DNA from: Roseateles saccharophilus
Lineage (GTDB): Bacteria > Pseudomonadota > Gammaproteobacteria > Burkholderiales > Burkholderiaceae_C
NCBI RefSeq assembly: GCF_004342485.1
Contig: NZ_SMBU01000027.1
Coordinates: 1 to 64,000 of the forward strand
Length of the DNA: 64,000 bases
Direction: 5' to 3'
Shown here: one piece after another, positions 53,635-62,198 of the stretch
How the letters are laid out: every line of letters begins with the position of its first letter
How positions within the stretch are numbered: position 1 is the stretch's first letter
Notes under the pieces: model-generated
Database searches by the model: none
What the model was told of the DNA's origin: nothing
The model's input: the letters and a program-made list of their open reading frames with translations, nothing else
Made by a program: the position numbers and the translations under genes

Positions 53635-53641
53635 CGCCTGA

Positions 53642-53947
53642 TCACGCAAGCTTCGAACGAACGTCAGTCTTGCTCTGCTGCTTTGTGCCTGCCTTACGCG
53701 CAGCCTTGAACTCCGATGCAACCTCGCCGACGTCGACCGCCCTGGCAGCCAAGAGGCGATCCAGCTCGGCTGCTGCCTTCTTCAGCGCGACGACATCGGC
53801 TTCGGACTGGCCGTGTGTCGGGATGAAGTAGCCCACCGTTTGGCCATGCCGGGTGACCGCGACAGGTGTGTCTGACGCGATGAACTCGGCAAGCCCCGCG
53901 CGAAACTCACGAATGCCGACCCTTGCGCTTTCCATGTTGAACTCCAT
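53642..53947 (-). CDS. Phd/YefM-like antitoxin of the PIN toxin
   Basis: A 97-101 aa protein. The N-terminus (VGIREFRAGLAEFIASDTPVAVTRHGQTVGYFIP) is the Phd/YefM DNA-binding and dimerisation fold; the C-terminal half is charged and probably binds the toxin. Two in-frame ATGs, at 53947 and 53935, are both possible. It precedes the PIN gene by 7 bp, the usual antitoxin-first order. Confidence 0.75.
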   Translation of the reverse strand: MEFNMESARVGIREFRAGLAEFIASDTPVAVTRHGQTVGYFIPTHGQSEADVVALKKAAAELDRLLAARAVDVGEVASEFKAARKAGTKQQSKTDVRSKLA

Positions 53948-53979
53948 GAGCATCTTGCGTGCTGGGCATTGTGGATCAA

Positions 53980-53989
53980 TGTGTACACA
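53980..53989. promoter_or_regulatory. Short palindrome upstream of the PIN antitoxin
   Basis: TGTGTACACA is a perfect 10-bp palindrome, 33 bp upstream of the first antitoxin ATG, where a Phd-type operator would be. The site is short, so chance is possible. Confidence 0.4.
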
Positions 53990-54091
53990 AAAGCAAGAGG
54001 AGGGATGGAACCTGGCTGGCGGGACGGCCAAGCGACGTGAGCCGTCTCGTAGCCGCCTGTCGTGAGCGGCCGCAGATGGCCGAGGGCAGCC

Positions 54092-54292
54092 CTAGCACTC
54101 AGACGATAACAGCCGTTGCTGAAGCTTCGAGAGCAGTTCCGGCTCGCGGAGCGTCAGGCCGCATACGCAGTTGGCTGGGTCGCGTACCGCAGGGCCAACA
54201 GCATCGAACGCCGGACAGTCCGGGTCATGCTCCGCATAGGAGTCCAAGAACGTTCGGATTTCAGTGACCAGGGGATCTTCGATTGCACTCAT
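54092..54292 (-). CDS. Small Cys-containing hypothetical protein
   Basis: A 66 aa frame (68 aa from a GTG at 54298). It has a plausible amphipathic N-terminal helix (TEIRTFLDSYAEH) and three Cys in CPAFDAVG and CVCGL, and ends in a further Cys. I do not recognise a family. The coding impression comes from composition and the Cys spacing; it could be spurious. It lies between the PIN module and the Fic gene on the same strand. Confidence 0.4.
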   Translation of the reverse strand: MSAIEDPLVTEIRTFLDSYAEHDPDCPAFDAVGPAVRDPANCVCGLTLREPELLSKLQQRLLSSEC

Positions 54293-54644
54293 AGCCACAG
54301 GCTACCTGGGGTTCCCGAAAGCCGCCATCGACGACCGGCGGCTCGTGGCCGGGTGCGAACGGATGGCGTCGGCACCGTCAGCGGTCATCAATGTTGGGGA
54401 TGAAATCGACCTGAGGCAATCGGCCGCCGTGCGGCTCCCGCTGACTGACCGGTTTGTATGAAGCCGGCGAACTGGCAATCCCGGCCACAACCTGCCGTTC
54501 GCCGGCGGCTGCTTTGCGGCCGTCAAATCACTGTGGCCATGAACCGCCAGGCGGATCATCGTCCGCTTGCTTACGGCGACATTGCTGACCGAATCACTGG
54601 AGAATCTGTGGTCGGTACTCTAGAACAACTGTCGCGACCGGTCG
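54293..54644. other. Gene-free stretch upstream of the small hypothetical gene
   Basis: I find no gene or clear hairpin in this 352-bp interval between the small hypothetical protein and the end of the Fic gene. Its composition resembles the other non-coding stretches of the islet (52705-53178 and 56164-56650). Confidence 0.45.
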
Positions 54645-56072
54645 CTAGGCCTTCCCGTGCGCTTTGAGCCAGGCGTCGAACTCGAGCGGACGCAATCCGA
54701 ATCGGATTGCGCTGTCAGGATTCGTTGCAGCGATCTCGTCAGCAACCATGTATTGAAAGCGCTCACGATCTTCGGCTGGGACGTCCTCAGGCACGTGCAG
54801 TGCGATGGACTCCACATCCGCCGGCAGATCAGCTTGCACCACACCCTTGATGGTTGCTCCGATCTGGCGACGGTAGCGATTGCGGAACGGGTCGGGCGGC
54901 CGGAGCGATTGCTTGGCGGCCGTGTACTGCTGGCACGATCGCTCGTACGCAAAAAGGAACACGTCGCGAAGCAAGTCGACGCGGTTCAGCTCGTACACCC
55001 CGAGCGCCGCATCGACATACGCGTTGACCGGTACGTCAATGAACGAAAGCGGGCACAGGTTGGCCTGTATGAGCGGAATGTTGGCTGCCAAGCGTGAGAC
55101 GCGCTTGTTCACGTCCATGAACGGCTGCAGGTACGGCAACTGCACCATCAGGAACAGCGCCTGTTCGAAGGGATCGAGGATGGCTGCCGCCTTCTCGATG
55201 AGCATCCCGAATTCGGCTTCGATCGCTAGGCCGGAGGCTAGCGGCTTGTAAACGCTTCCCGCGATCTCCACGCCGCGATCGCGCAACCTTCCGACGTCGG
55301 CGTCGTTGCGCATCAGGCCATCGGAGAGGAGCGCATGCAAGCTCTTGATCGCGCTTGGATTGACCGTAGTGCAAGACGCATCGTGCACAAGGAATTCGAT
55401 CGCCTCCTTGTGGTTCAGGATCATCTGGGTCTCGATCGCTGCCTTGCCCTCCGCGGCTTGGCCTTTCTCGAGCAGCTGCATCGTGTCTAGACGACTGTAG
55501 GTGTTGCCTTCTAGATGCGACGACGCGTAGGACAGGTCGATCAGCAGACGATCGAGAATGTCGTTTGCGAACGTGCCAGCAGCCGGCACGGTGTCCGCGG
55601 GGGGGCTTCCCATTGCCAGCAGCCCCTGGCGCAGCTCTTGACTCAAGTAGTACGTGACGTTGGGCTCGTAGTTGTCAAGGAGTCCTTCCTCATGGCCGAC
55701 CGGCTTGCGCAAATGTGCCGGCAGCCGCACTGCGTCGCGGATGCTTGCCCCGGCCTCGGATACGCGGATGTATGGCTCGGTGACTTGCAATCCCAAGCGC
55801 TGGGTTCCAGGACGGGAGCCTGGTGCGAGCTTCAGTGCATAGCGCGCGCCACGCTTTTCGCCGTGGCGTTCGACCAGCTGATGCGCGGTGAGCTCGTTCA
55901 GCCAGCGCTGCAACGTTCGGCGTGCAGGCGGAGGAATCAGTAGCCGCTCAATGCCGTCGATCGCCACAGCCGGCAGAGGTGGCGCCGGGATCACGGCAAG
56001 AAGGCGCTGCTGCCGTGGGTCGGCTAGCACGGCTTCTTGCGAACGCTGGAGAGGGGTGGGAGAGATCGGCAT
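54645..56072 (-). CDS. Fic-fold protein with altered catalytic motif
   Basis: A 475 aa protein. An N-terminal winged-helix-like segment (about residues 40-85; RRTLQRWLNELTAHQLVERHG) is followed by a Fic domain (about 165-390). The inhibitory helix motif S-S-H-L-E-G-N is at 184-190. The active-site motif reads LQPFMDVNKRVSR (315-327): Gln316 stands where active Fic enzymes have the catalytic His of HPFxxGNxR, so normal AMP transfer is doubtful. A C-terminal region of about 80 residues is unassigned. The ribosome binding site is weak. Clustered GCGCCA repeats just upstream may be its own operator. Confidence 0.8.
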   Translation of the reverse strand: MPISPTPLQRSQEAVLADPRQQRLLAVIPAPPLPAVAIDGIERLLIPPPARRTLQRWLNELTAHQLVERHGEKRGARYALKLAPGSRPGTQRLGLQVTEPYIRVSEAGASIRDAVRLPAHLRKPVGHEEGLLDNYEPNVTYYLSQELRQGLLAMGSPPADTVPAAGTFANDILDRLLIDLSYASSHLEGNTYSRLDTMQLLEKGQAAEGKAAIETQMILNHKEAIEFLVHDASCTTVNPSAIKSLHALLSDGLMRNDADVGRLRDRGVEIAGSVYKPLASGLAIEAEFGMLIEKAAAILDPFEQALFLMVQLPYLQPFMDVNKRVSRLAANIPLIQANLCPLSFIDVPVNAYVDAALGVYELNRVDLLRDVFLFAYERSCQQYTAAKQSLRPPDPFRNRYRRQIGATIKGVVQADLPADVESIALHVPEDVPAEDRERFQYMVADEIAATNPDSAIRFGLRPLEFDAWLKAHGKA

Positions 56073-56102
56073 TGAAGTCGCGAGAGTTTCTTGCGCCAGT
56101 TA

Positions 56103-56163
56103 GCGCCATCCTGAGCGCCATCGATTGGTGGCGTAGATATCAATTATGCGCCAAATAGCGCCA
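56103..56163. promoter_or_regulatory. Cluster of GCGCCA repeats upstream of the Fic gene
   Basis: GCGCCA occurs at 56103, 56115, 56148 and 56158, and its inverted relative TGGCGT at 56129, all within 61 bp that start 31 bp upstream of the Fic ATG. The surrounding bases are AT-richer than the rest of the window. Spacings of 10-12 bp between pairs suit protein binding on one face of the helix. The Fic N-terminal winged helix is a candidate binder. Confidence 0.55.
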
Positions 56164-56650
56164 TTTTGAACGCCTGGCAGCGGTGTCAGCGCACGCGCAC
56201 CACTTGTCCCGTTAGGCGATTCCCAGCAGCCCATACGTCAGCTTTCCGGTAAGCACGCGCGGCTTGTTTCTATTTCCGCTATGGGTCGGGTGCGGAGATT
56301 CACGGCGCCAAACAGTGGCCGTTCGGGTCGCCGTCGGTCAGACCACGGCGCCGGCGTCACCTGCCACGCCGAAACCTGCCGTGGCCGCCGCCATCAATAT
56401 CGCGCAGCAATGACCGTGGTGTGTCCGACACCGTGAGCCTGGCTGCCGGGACCGGCAGACGGCTCCCGCTGCAAATCAACCGGCCCCAAGAGCCGCGACG
56501 CGGCCTGAACTCATTGCATGGCGGCGCTGAATTCCGCACCCATCGTGCGGCGCACGCGGCATGCCATTGGAATGCCATGGCCGGCGCCGTTGCGTGGAAT
56601 CTGGGCTGGCCGGACCTTCACGCTCAATGACGCGACGCCCAGCCGCCGGC
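56164..56650. other. Gene-free stretch between the Fic promoter and fucP
   Basis: No convincing gene is visible in this 487-bp interval. A sequence GTTAGGC near 56212 resembles half of an integron core site, but no partner site was found. The downstream end leads to the stop of the minus-strand fucP gene with no strong hairpin. Confidence 0.45.
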
Positions 56651-57970
56651 TCACCAGCGCCTGCGCTTGCTGCCAAACAAGGCATAGAACAGGATCAGCC
56701 CGTACCAGGGCAGCATGACCCAGTAGCCGTGCTGCGGGCCGCTCACGTCGGCTAGGTGGCCGTAGAGCATCGGAATGAGTGCGCCGCCCGCGATACCCAT
56801 GATGAGCAGGGCCGAGCCCGCGGCGGTGTACCGGCCCAGGCCTTCAAGGGCCAGCGGCCAGATGGACGGCCAGACCAGCGCGTTGGACAGGCCCAGCAGC
56901 GCGAGGCAGAACACCGTATCCGGCACGGCCGGCACGCCCGCCCAGCCCAGCAGGGCCTGCGACAGGCCGCTGCCGGTCGCCGAGCTCAGCGCGATGCCGC
57001 TGGCGAACAGCAGGCCCGTGACGGCCGAGGCGACGAGGGCCATGCGCTGCGACAACCAGCGCGGGATCAGCGCGACGCCGAGCAGATAGCCCAGCACCAT
57101 GAAGCCCATCGTGTAAGACGTCAGCACGCCATAGTGCGCCACGCCGAGCTGGCGGCCGTAGAGGCCGATGGTGTCGCCGGCGATGACCTCGACGCCCACA
57201 TAGCCGAACAGCGCGATCGCGCCGAGCACCACCTGCGGATGCTGGAACACGCCCCAGCGCCTCACTTCACCGGACGGCGCATCGGCCGCCTCCAGTTCGG
57301 GCTCGCGCAGCGACGAGAAATGGATCAGCCCCATGAACAGCACGAGGCCCGCGGCCATCACGGCATAGGGGAAGACCAGGCGCTGGGACAGCTCGCTACG
57401 CAGCACGTCGCGGCCGGCGGCGTCCAGCGCCGCGAGAGCCGAATCGGAGAAGCGCTCCATGCCCGACAGGATCAGCGCCGTGAACACCAGGGGCACGACG
57501 ATGCCGGCGCCCTTGTTGAACAGGCCCATGATGGAGATGCGCATGGCCGCGCTCTCGCGCGGCCCGATGCAGACGATGTAGGGGTTGATGGCGGTCTGCA
57601 TCAACGTCATGCCGCTGGCCAGCGTGAACAGCGCGAGCAGGAAGACCGGGTAGGCCCCCGAGCGCGCGGCCGGGATGAAGGCCAGCGCGCCGGCGGCCAT
57701 GACGCCCAGCGCAACGGTCATGCCGCGCTTGTAGCCGATGCGCGCCAGGATGGCCGCGCTCGGCAGCGCCATCACCGTGTAGGCGATGTAGAAGGCGAAG
57801 GCCACCCACAGCGCCTGGAAGTTGTTCAGCTCGCAGACGATCTTGAGGAAGGGAATCAGCGAGCCGTTCAGCCAGGTGACGAAGCCGAGGATGAAGAACA
57901 TCAGCCCGATGAAGATCATGGGCAGCAGCACGCCCTGGCCTGCCGGAGATGTAGGTGTTTTTGTGTGCAT
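56651..57970 (-). CDS. FucP-type MFS sugar transporter
   Basis: A 439 aa major-facilitator protein with about 12 transmembrane helices and FucP/GluP-like features: FFILGFVTWLNGSLIPFLK in helix 1, LMQTAINPYIVCIGP near residue 125, and GLSNALVWPSIWPLALEGLG in the C-terminal half. It should import a hexose or fucose with protons across the inner membrane. It lies downstream of the TonB-dependent receptor on the same strand, with two hairpins between, so receptor and transporter may act in series. Confidence 0.88.
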   Translation of the reverse strand: MHTKTPTSPAGQGVLLPMIFIGLMFFILGFVTWLNGSLIPFLKIVCELNNFQALWVAFAFYIAYTVMALPSAAILARIGYKRGMTVALGVMAAGALAFIPAARSGAYPVFLLALFTLASGMTLMQTAINPYIVCIGPRESAAMRISIMGLFNKGAGIVVPLVFTALILSGMERFSDSALAALDAAGRDVLRSELSQRLVFPYAVMAAGLVLFMGLIHFSSLREPELEAADAPSGEVRRWGVFQHPQVVLGAIALFGYVGVEVIAGDTIGLYGRQLGVAHYGVLTSYTMGFMVLGYLLGVALIPRWLSQRMALVASAVTGLLFASGIALSSATGSGLSQALLGWAGVPAVPDTVFCLALLGLSNALVWPSIWPLALEGLGRYTAAGSALLIMGIAGGALIPMLYGHLADVSGPQHGYWVMLPWYGLILFYALFGSKRRRW

Positions 57971-58040
57971 GAACGCAGCGCAACGAAAGGCGACGGATGA
58001 AACGCGGGACGAGCGCCGGGCCGCCCCAAGCCGGCCCGCG

Positions 58041-58075
58041 GGCGATGCGTGCGGCGCAACGCCGCACGCATCGCC
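58041..58075. terminator. Strong 16-bp hairpin between the TonB receptor and fucP
   Basis: Positions 58041-58056 and 58060-58075 are perfectly complementary (16 bp) with loop CAA. There is no T-run on either side, so it may be an mRNA-stabilising or processing hairpin rather than an intrinsic terminator. It lies about 70 bp upstream of fucP. Confidence 0.6.
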
Positions 58076-58094
58076 GTCCCCTCGGGGGGCCGGT

Positions 58095-58126
58095 CAGCCT
58101 CGCCCGCGTTCAGCGAGGCGAGGCTG
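58095..58126. terminator. Second hairpin just after the TonB receptor stop
   Basis: CAGCCTCGCC (58095-58104) and GGCGAGGCTG (58117-58126) pair perfectly over 10 bp with a 12-nt loop. It begins 11 bp after the receptor stop codon. With the hairpin at 58041 it likely lowers transcription from the receptor into fucP. Confidence 0.55.
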
Positions 58127-58137
58127 GACGAGGGGCT

Positions 58138-60741
58138 TCAGAACTTCGCGCGCACGCCCAAGCTGTAGCGCGGCCCGTTCTCATAGACGCCGATGGGGAT
58201 GCCGTCCACGGTGTTGGAGCGGATGACCTCGTTGTTGAGGTTGACGGCGCTCGCGTAGACCGTGATCTTGTTCGTCACGTCCCAGCTCGCCGAAGCGTCC
58301 CACTGGCCGTAGGCCGCGTTGACGACCTGGCCGCCCATCTCCACGTCGCCATAGCTCTTGGAGCGGTAGTTGTACGAGATGCGCAGGCTGATGGAGCCCT
58401 GCTCGTAGTAGCCGCTGAAGTTGAACTGGTCGCGCGAATTGCCCAGCACCTTCAGGTGGGGCTGGCCCGCCACGGCGCCGGCCACGGCGTCGGTGTAGGT
58501 GTAGTTCACGACGGTGCCGAAGCCGCTGTGGCCGAAGGGCTGCTGCCACTGCAGCTCGAAGCCCTTGATGTCGGCGCCGTTGTCGGCGTTGTAGGGGCGC
58601 TCCACCGTCAGCGTCTCGCTGCCCACCTGTTCGGACTTGGAGGCCTTGTAGGTGAAGGTGTCGAGCTTCTTCACGAAGAAGGTGCCCGACAGCAGGGCCG
58701 CGTCGGCGTAGTACCACTCGGCGCCGAACTCGGCCTGGTTGGCATGCACCGGCTTGAGCATGGGGTTGCCGGCGTAGGCCTTGCTCAGCACCGTGCCGTC
58801 GCGGCGCAGGCCGGGGCTGAGCAGGTCGAAGGTCTGGCGGGCCATGGTCTTGCCGATGGCGCCGCGCAGCACCACTTCCTTGCTCAGCTCGTAGATGGCG
58901 TTCAGGTTGGGCAGCGCGTCGGTGTAGCTGTTCTTCACGCTGGTGGGCGAGAAGCCGCCGGTGGCATTGCCGAGGAAGCCTTCCGAGGTCTGCTCGGTGC
59001 GCACCACGCGCAGGCCGAAGTCGCCGCGCAGCTTGCCGGCCGCGAAGTCGGCCCTGCCGTAGACGGCCGAGATGCGCTCGTTGATGCGGTAGTCCTCGTT
59101 GGGCACGTCCTTGTAGGTCATGGCCTTGTCGAACATCGGGATGCCCTTGCTCGCGACCAGGCCGTCGTCGAACCAGGCGTACTGCGTCAGTGCGTCGCTC
59201 GTGGCCGCGGCCTGGCTCAGCAGGGGCGACGGGCCGCTGGACAGGTCGGCCAGCGAGAAGGACTGCCAACCCGCCGAGCCTGGGCCGGCACTGCCCTGGG
59301 TGCGCGTGTTCTTCAGCGTGTTGTCGCGCAGCTTGGCGCCGAACTTCACCGCGGTGATGACGCTGTTGTCGATGTCGAGGGTCACGTCGCCCTGGGCGTA
59401 GTTCTCCCGGCCTTCCATGCGGCGCACGCGGTCGTCGCCGGACTTCAGCGTCAGCGCCTTGGGGTCGAGCGGGCTGATGTCGAGGTACTTCACGCCGTAG
59501 TGGTCGGGCCCGAGGCTGATGGTCGTGCGCGTGTCGCCCTCCATCCAGAAGTGGCGGTCATGCGAGCTGCCGCCCTCGCTGGACGTGGTGCCGAGCTGGC
59601 CGTGCAGCTTCCAGTTGCCGGCCTGGTAGCTGCCGTCGAGGTCGGCCACGCGGGACTTGATGTAGGACTGGCGGTAGATGGGCTCGAAGGACACGCCGGT
59701 CTTGGGCCCGACCGTGCCGCCCACCAGGGCCTTGCTGCCGTCGGAGGTGGAGATGAACTTCGGGTCGGTGACGCTGATCACGCCGCCCACCGCCAGGCCG
59801 CCGGCCTGCCAGAGGTAGTTCTGGTTGTTGTTGTTCATCTTCATGTCCGAATCCATCAGGTTCAGGACGATGTCGGTGGCCGGATTGGGCTGGAACTGCA
59901 GGGCCAGGTTGGTGGTCGTGCGCTCGCGCTCCTGGCGGAAGATGGCCGAGCCGCCGCCCCAGGACGCATAGGCATTGGTGACGTTGCCGTTCTGGTCCTG
60001 GATGTCGTACTTGCCGTCGGAGAACTGCTCCAGGCCGTCGCGGCGCATATGGCGCTTCTGGCTGCTGATGGCCAGCAGCACGCCGAAGGTCTTGGCGTCG
60101 TTCTTCCAGTTCAGCAGGCCCGAAAGCTGCGGGTCGGTCTTGCCCGGCAGCTTGCTGTACATGGCCTCGGCCGCGGCCTGCACGGTGAGCTGGTCCTTGA
60201 AGGCCAGGGGCCTGCGTGTCTTCACGATGACGAGGCCGCCGATGCTGCCTTCGTCCAGGTCGGCCGACGGGCTCTTGAACACGTCCAGGCTGCCGACGAT
60301 CTCGGAGGGCAGCACGTCGTAGTTGAAGCTGCGCGTCTGCGGCTCGTTCAGCCACCACTCCGACGAAGCCACGGCCTGGCCGTTGAGCTGCGTCATGTTG
60401 AGGTTCTTGTCCGTGCCGCGCACGAAGATGGCCTTGCCCTCGCCCCAGATGCGGTCCACCGAGATGCCGGGCACGCGCTGCAGCGAGTCGGCCACGTTCT
60501 TGTCGGGGAACTTGCCCACGTCCTCGGCGCTGATGGAGTCGACGATGTTGCCGGACTCGCGCTTCTCGGACAGGTTCTTCTTCAGCGTCGCGCGCACGCC
60601 GCGGATCTCGACGGTCTCGAGCTGCTGGGCACCCGCTGCGGGCGCGGCCTCCTGGGCGAGGGCTGGCGCGACGGCTGCGCTTCCCAGCGCCAGACCGATG
60701 AGATGGGGCAAAAGGTTCTGCTTGAAGTGAGGCTTGGCCAC
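58138..60741 (-). CDS. TonB-dependent receptor (carbohydrate-type)
   Basis: An 867 aa outer-membrane receptor. A signal peptide ends at A-L-A-Q near residue 30. The plug domain has VADSLQRVPGISVDR and FVRGTDKNLNMTQLNG, of the subfamily linked to oligosaccharide uptake (TIGR01782-like). The barrel ends in SLGVRAKF with the terminal Phe. I place the start at the GTG at 60741, preceded by AGGAG; an in-frame TTG lies six codons upstream. Its partners by context are the FucP-like transporter and probably the halogenase-family flavoprotein. Confidence 0.88.
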   Translation of the reverse strand: MAKPHFKQNLLPHLIGLALGSAAVAPALAQEAAPAAGAQQLETVEIRGVRATLKKNLSEKRESGNIVDSISAEDVGKFPDKNVADSLQRVPGISVDRIWGEGKAIFVRGTDKNLNMTQLNGQAVASSEWWLNEPQTRSFNYDVLPSEIVGSLDVFKSPSADLDEGSIGGLVIVKTRRPLAFKDQLTVQAAAEAMYSKLPGKTDPQLSGLLNWKNDAKTFGVLLAISSQKRHMRRDGLEQFSDGKYDIQDQNGNVTNAYASWGGGSAIFRQERERTTTNLALQFQPNPATDIVLNLMDSDMKMNNNNQNYLWQAGGLAVGGVISVTDPKFISTSDGSKALVGGTVGPKTGVSFEPIYRQSYIKSRVADLDGSYQAGNWKLHGQLGTTSSEGGSSHDRHFWMEGDTRTTISLGPDHYGVKYLDISPLDPKALTLKSGDDRVRRMEGRENYAQGDVTLDIDNSVITAVKFGAKLRDNTLKNTRTQGSAGPGSAGWQSFSLADLSSGPSPLLSQAAATSDALTQYAWFDDGLVASKGIPMFDKAMTYKDVPNEDYRINERISAVYGRADFAAGKLRGDFGLRVVRTEQTSEGFLGNATGGFSPTSVKNSYTDALPNLNAIYELSKEVVLRGAIGKTMARQTFDLLSPGLRRDGTVLSKAYAGNPMLKPVHANQAEFGAEWYYADAALLSGTFFVKKLDTFTYKASKSEQVGSETLTVERPYNADNGADIKGFELQWQQPFGHSGFGTVVNYTYTDAVAGAVAGQPHLKVLGNSRDQFNFSGYYEQGSISLRISYNYRSKSYGDVEMGGQVVNAAYGQWDASASWDVTNKITVYASAVNLNNEVIRSNTVDGIPIGVYENGPRYSLGVRAKF

Positions 60742-60890
60742 GTAGGTGCTCCTGGGCAACGAGTTCTGTCGGACAACAAGGCGCCGTAGCGGCGGTGCAA
60801 CCGCCGGGTCGGGCGCGACTCGGAAAGACCAGGGGCCGGCTTGTCTCCTGTGCTCGGCCCCTGCTCAGTGCCGGCAATCTAGCGGGGCCG

Positions 60891-60914
60891 GCAACGTCCT
60901 GCGCAGGACGTTGC
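60891..60914. promoter_or_regulatory. 24-bp perfect palindrome upstream of the TonB receptor
   Basis: GCAACGTCCTGC followed directly by its reverse complement GCAGGACGTTGC gives a perfect 24-bp palindrome, 150 bp upstream of the receptor start and 49 bp after the fahA stop. It could be a regulator site for the receptor (LacI-type operators are even-symmetric) or a hairpin ending fahA transcription. No T-run follows on the minus strand. Confidence 0.5.
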
Positions 60915-60962
60915 GCTTTGTTGGACTTCATTGCGCCGACGTTACGAAGGCGCAAGACAGCC

Positions 60963-62198
60963 TCAGGTCGCAGCCAGGATGACGCCGTCGCAAGGCCCGA
61001 AGCCAATGCGTCGGAAACCGGGCTTCTCGGCGAACGCACGCAGGCCGAGCTGGTCGCCGTCGAGCACGAAGGTGCGCTGCTCGCCGTTCGGCAAGGTGAT
61101 CGACTGCTTGCCACCCGCGGTCAGCTCCAGCAGCGAGCCCGACTCGGCCTGGGTCGGGCCGCTGATGGTGCCCGTGCCCAGCAGGTCGCCCGGCTGCAGA
61201 TTGCAGCCGTTGCTGGCATGGTGGGTCAGCATCTGCGCGAGCGACCAGTAGGCATGGCGCAGGTTGGAGCGCGAGAGGCGCGTCGGCGCGCTCATCGAAG
61301 GCGTCTTGAACCAGACCTCCAGCTCGATGTCGTAGCTCGCATTCGCGCGGTGGGCAGGCGAGTCGAGATAGGGCAGCGGCTGCGGGTCTTCGGCCGGCCG
61401 CGTGAACGGGATGCGGAAGGGCTCCAGCGCCTCCATCGTGACGATCCACGGCGAGATCGTCGTGCCGAAGTTCTTGGCCAGGAAGGGGCCGAGGGGCTGG
61501 TACTCCCAGGGCTGGATGTCGCGGGCGGACCAGTCGTTCAGCAGCGTCAGGCCGAAGGCGTGCTCGTCCGCCTCGTCGATGCCGAAGGGCTCGCCCAAGG
61601 CGTTGCCGGGGCCGACGAACAGGCCCAGTTCCAGCTCGCAGTCGATGCGGGCACTGGGCTTGAAGACCGGCGCCTCGGCGTCCGGCGGCTTGACCTGCCC
61701 CTTGGGCCGGCGCAGCGCCGTGCCGCTGACGACGATGGAGGAGCTGCGACCGTGGTAGCCGATGGGCACCCACTGGTAGTTGGGCAGCAGCGGGTTGTCA
61801 GGGCGGAACAGGCGGCCGATGGCGCGGGCGTGATGGATGCCAGTGTAGAAATCGGTGTAGTCGCCGATGCGGCAGGGCAGCGTGAACTCGGCCTGGGCCT
61901 GGGGCACGAGCTCGACCTCGGGGGCGCCTTCCTTCAACGTGTCGAACAGGCGATGGCGCAGCGCGCGGCGCTCGCTGCCGGGGCGGGCCATCAGTGCGTT
62001 CAGGTCGGTGATGCCCCAGGCGGAGAGGTCCAGGATCTGGTCGCCGATGCCGACGCCGACGCGCCAGGGCTCCGGCGTGCCGGCGCGGCGGAAGGAGCAG
62101 AACGGCAGGTTCTGCAGCGGGAAGTCGGTGGCCGGGTCGTTGGCCGAGGCGACCCAGGAGAGGGCCGCGGGATCGTGGGTGTGGTCGATGTGGCTCAT
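60963..62198 (-). CDS. fahA: Fumarylacetoacetase
   Basis: A 411 aa enzyme, typical length. The catalytic/metal segment [12 protein letters not shown] (about residues 113-124) and [10 protein letters not shown] (Glu-x-Glu metal ligands near 188-190) are present. It cleaves fumarylacetoacetate to fumarate and acetoacetate, the last step of tyrosine/homogentisate catabolism. Its start overlaps the hmgA stop by 4 bp. No maleylacetoacetate isomerase gene is adjacent in the window. Confidence 0.94.
   Translation of the reverse strand: MSHIDHTHDPAALSWVASANDPATDFPLQNLPFCSFRRAGTPEPWRVGVGIGDQILDLSAWGITDLNALMARPGSERRALRHRLFDTLKEGAPEVELVPQAQAEFTLPCRIGDYTDFYTGIHHARAIGRLFRPDNPLLPNYQWVPIGYHGRSSSIVVSGTALRRPKGQVKPPDAEAPVFKPSARIDCELELGLFVGPGNALGEPFGIDEADEHAFGLTLLNDWSARDIQPWEYQPLGPFLAKNFGTTISPWIVTMEALEPFRIPFTRPAEDPQPLPYLDSPAHRANASYDIELEVWFKTPSMSAPTRLSRSNLRHAYWSLAQMLTHHASNGCNLQPGDLLGTGTISGPTQAESGSLLELTAGGKQSITLPNGEQRTFVLDGDQLGLRAFAEKPGFRRIGFGPCDGVILAAT

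Noticed and set aside
56205-56215. GTTAGGC as part of an integron attC site
   Set aside because: It matches GTTRRRY, but I found no paired RYYYAAC core at a suitable distance and no integron integrase.
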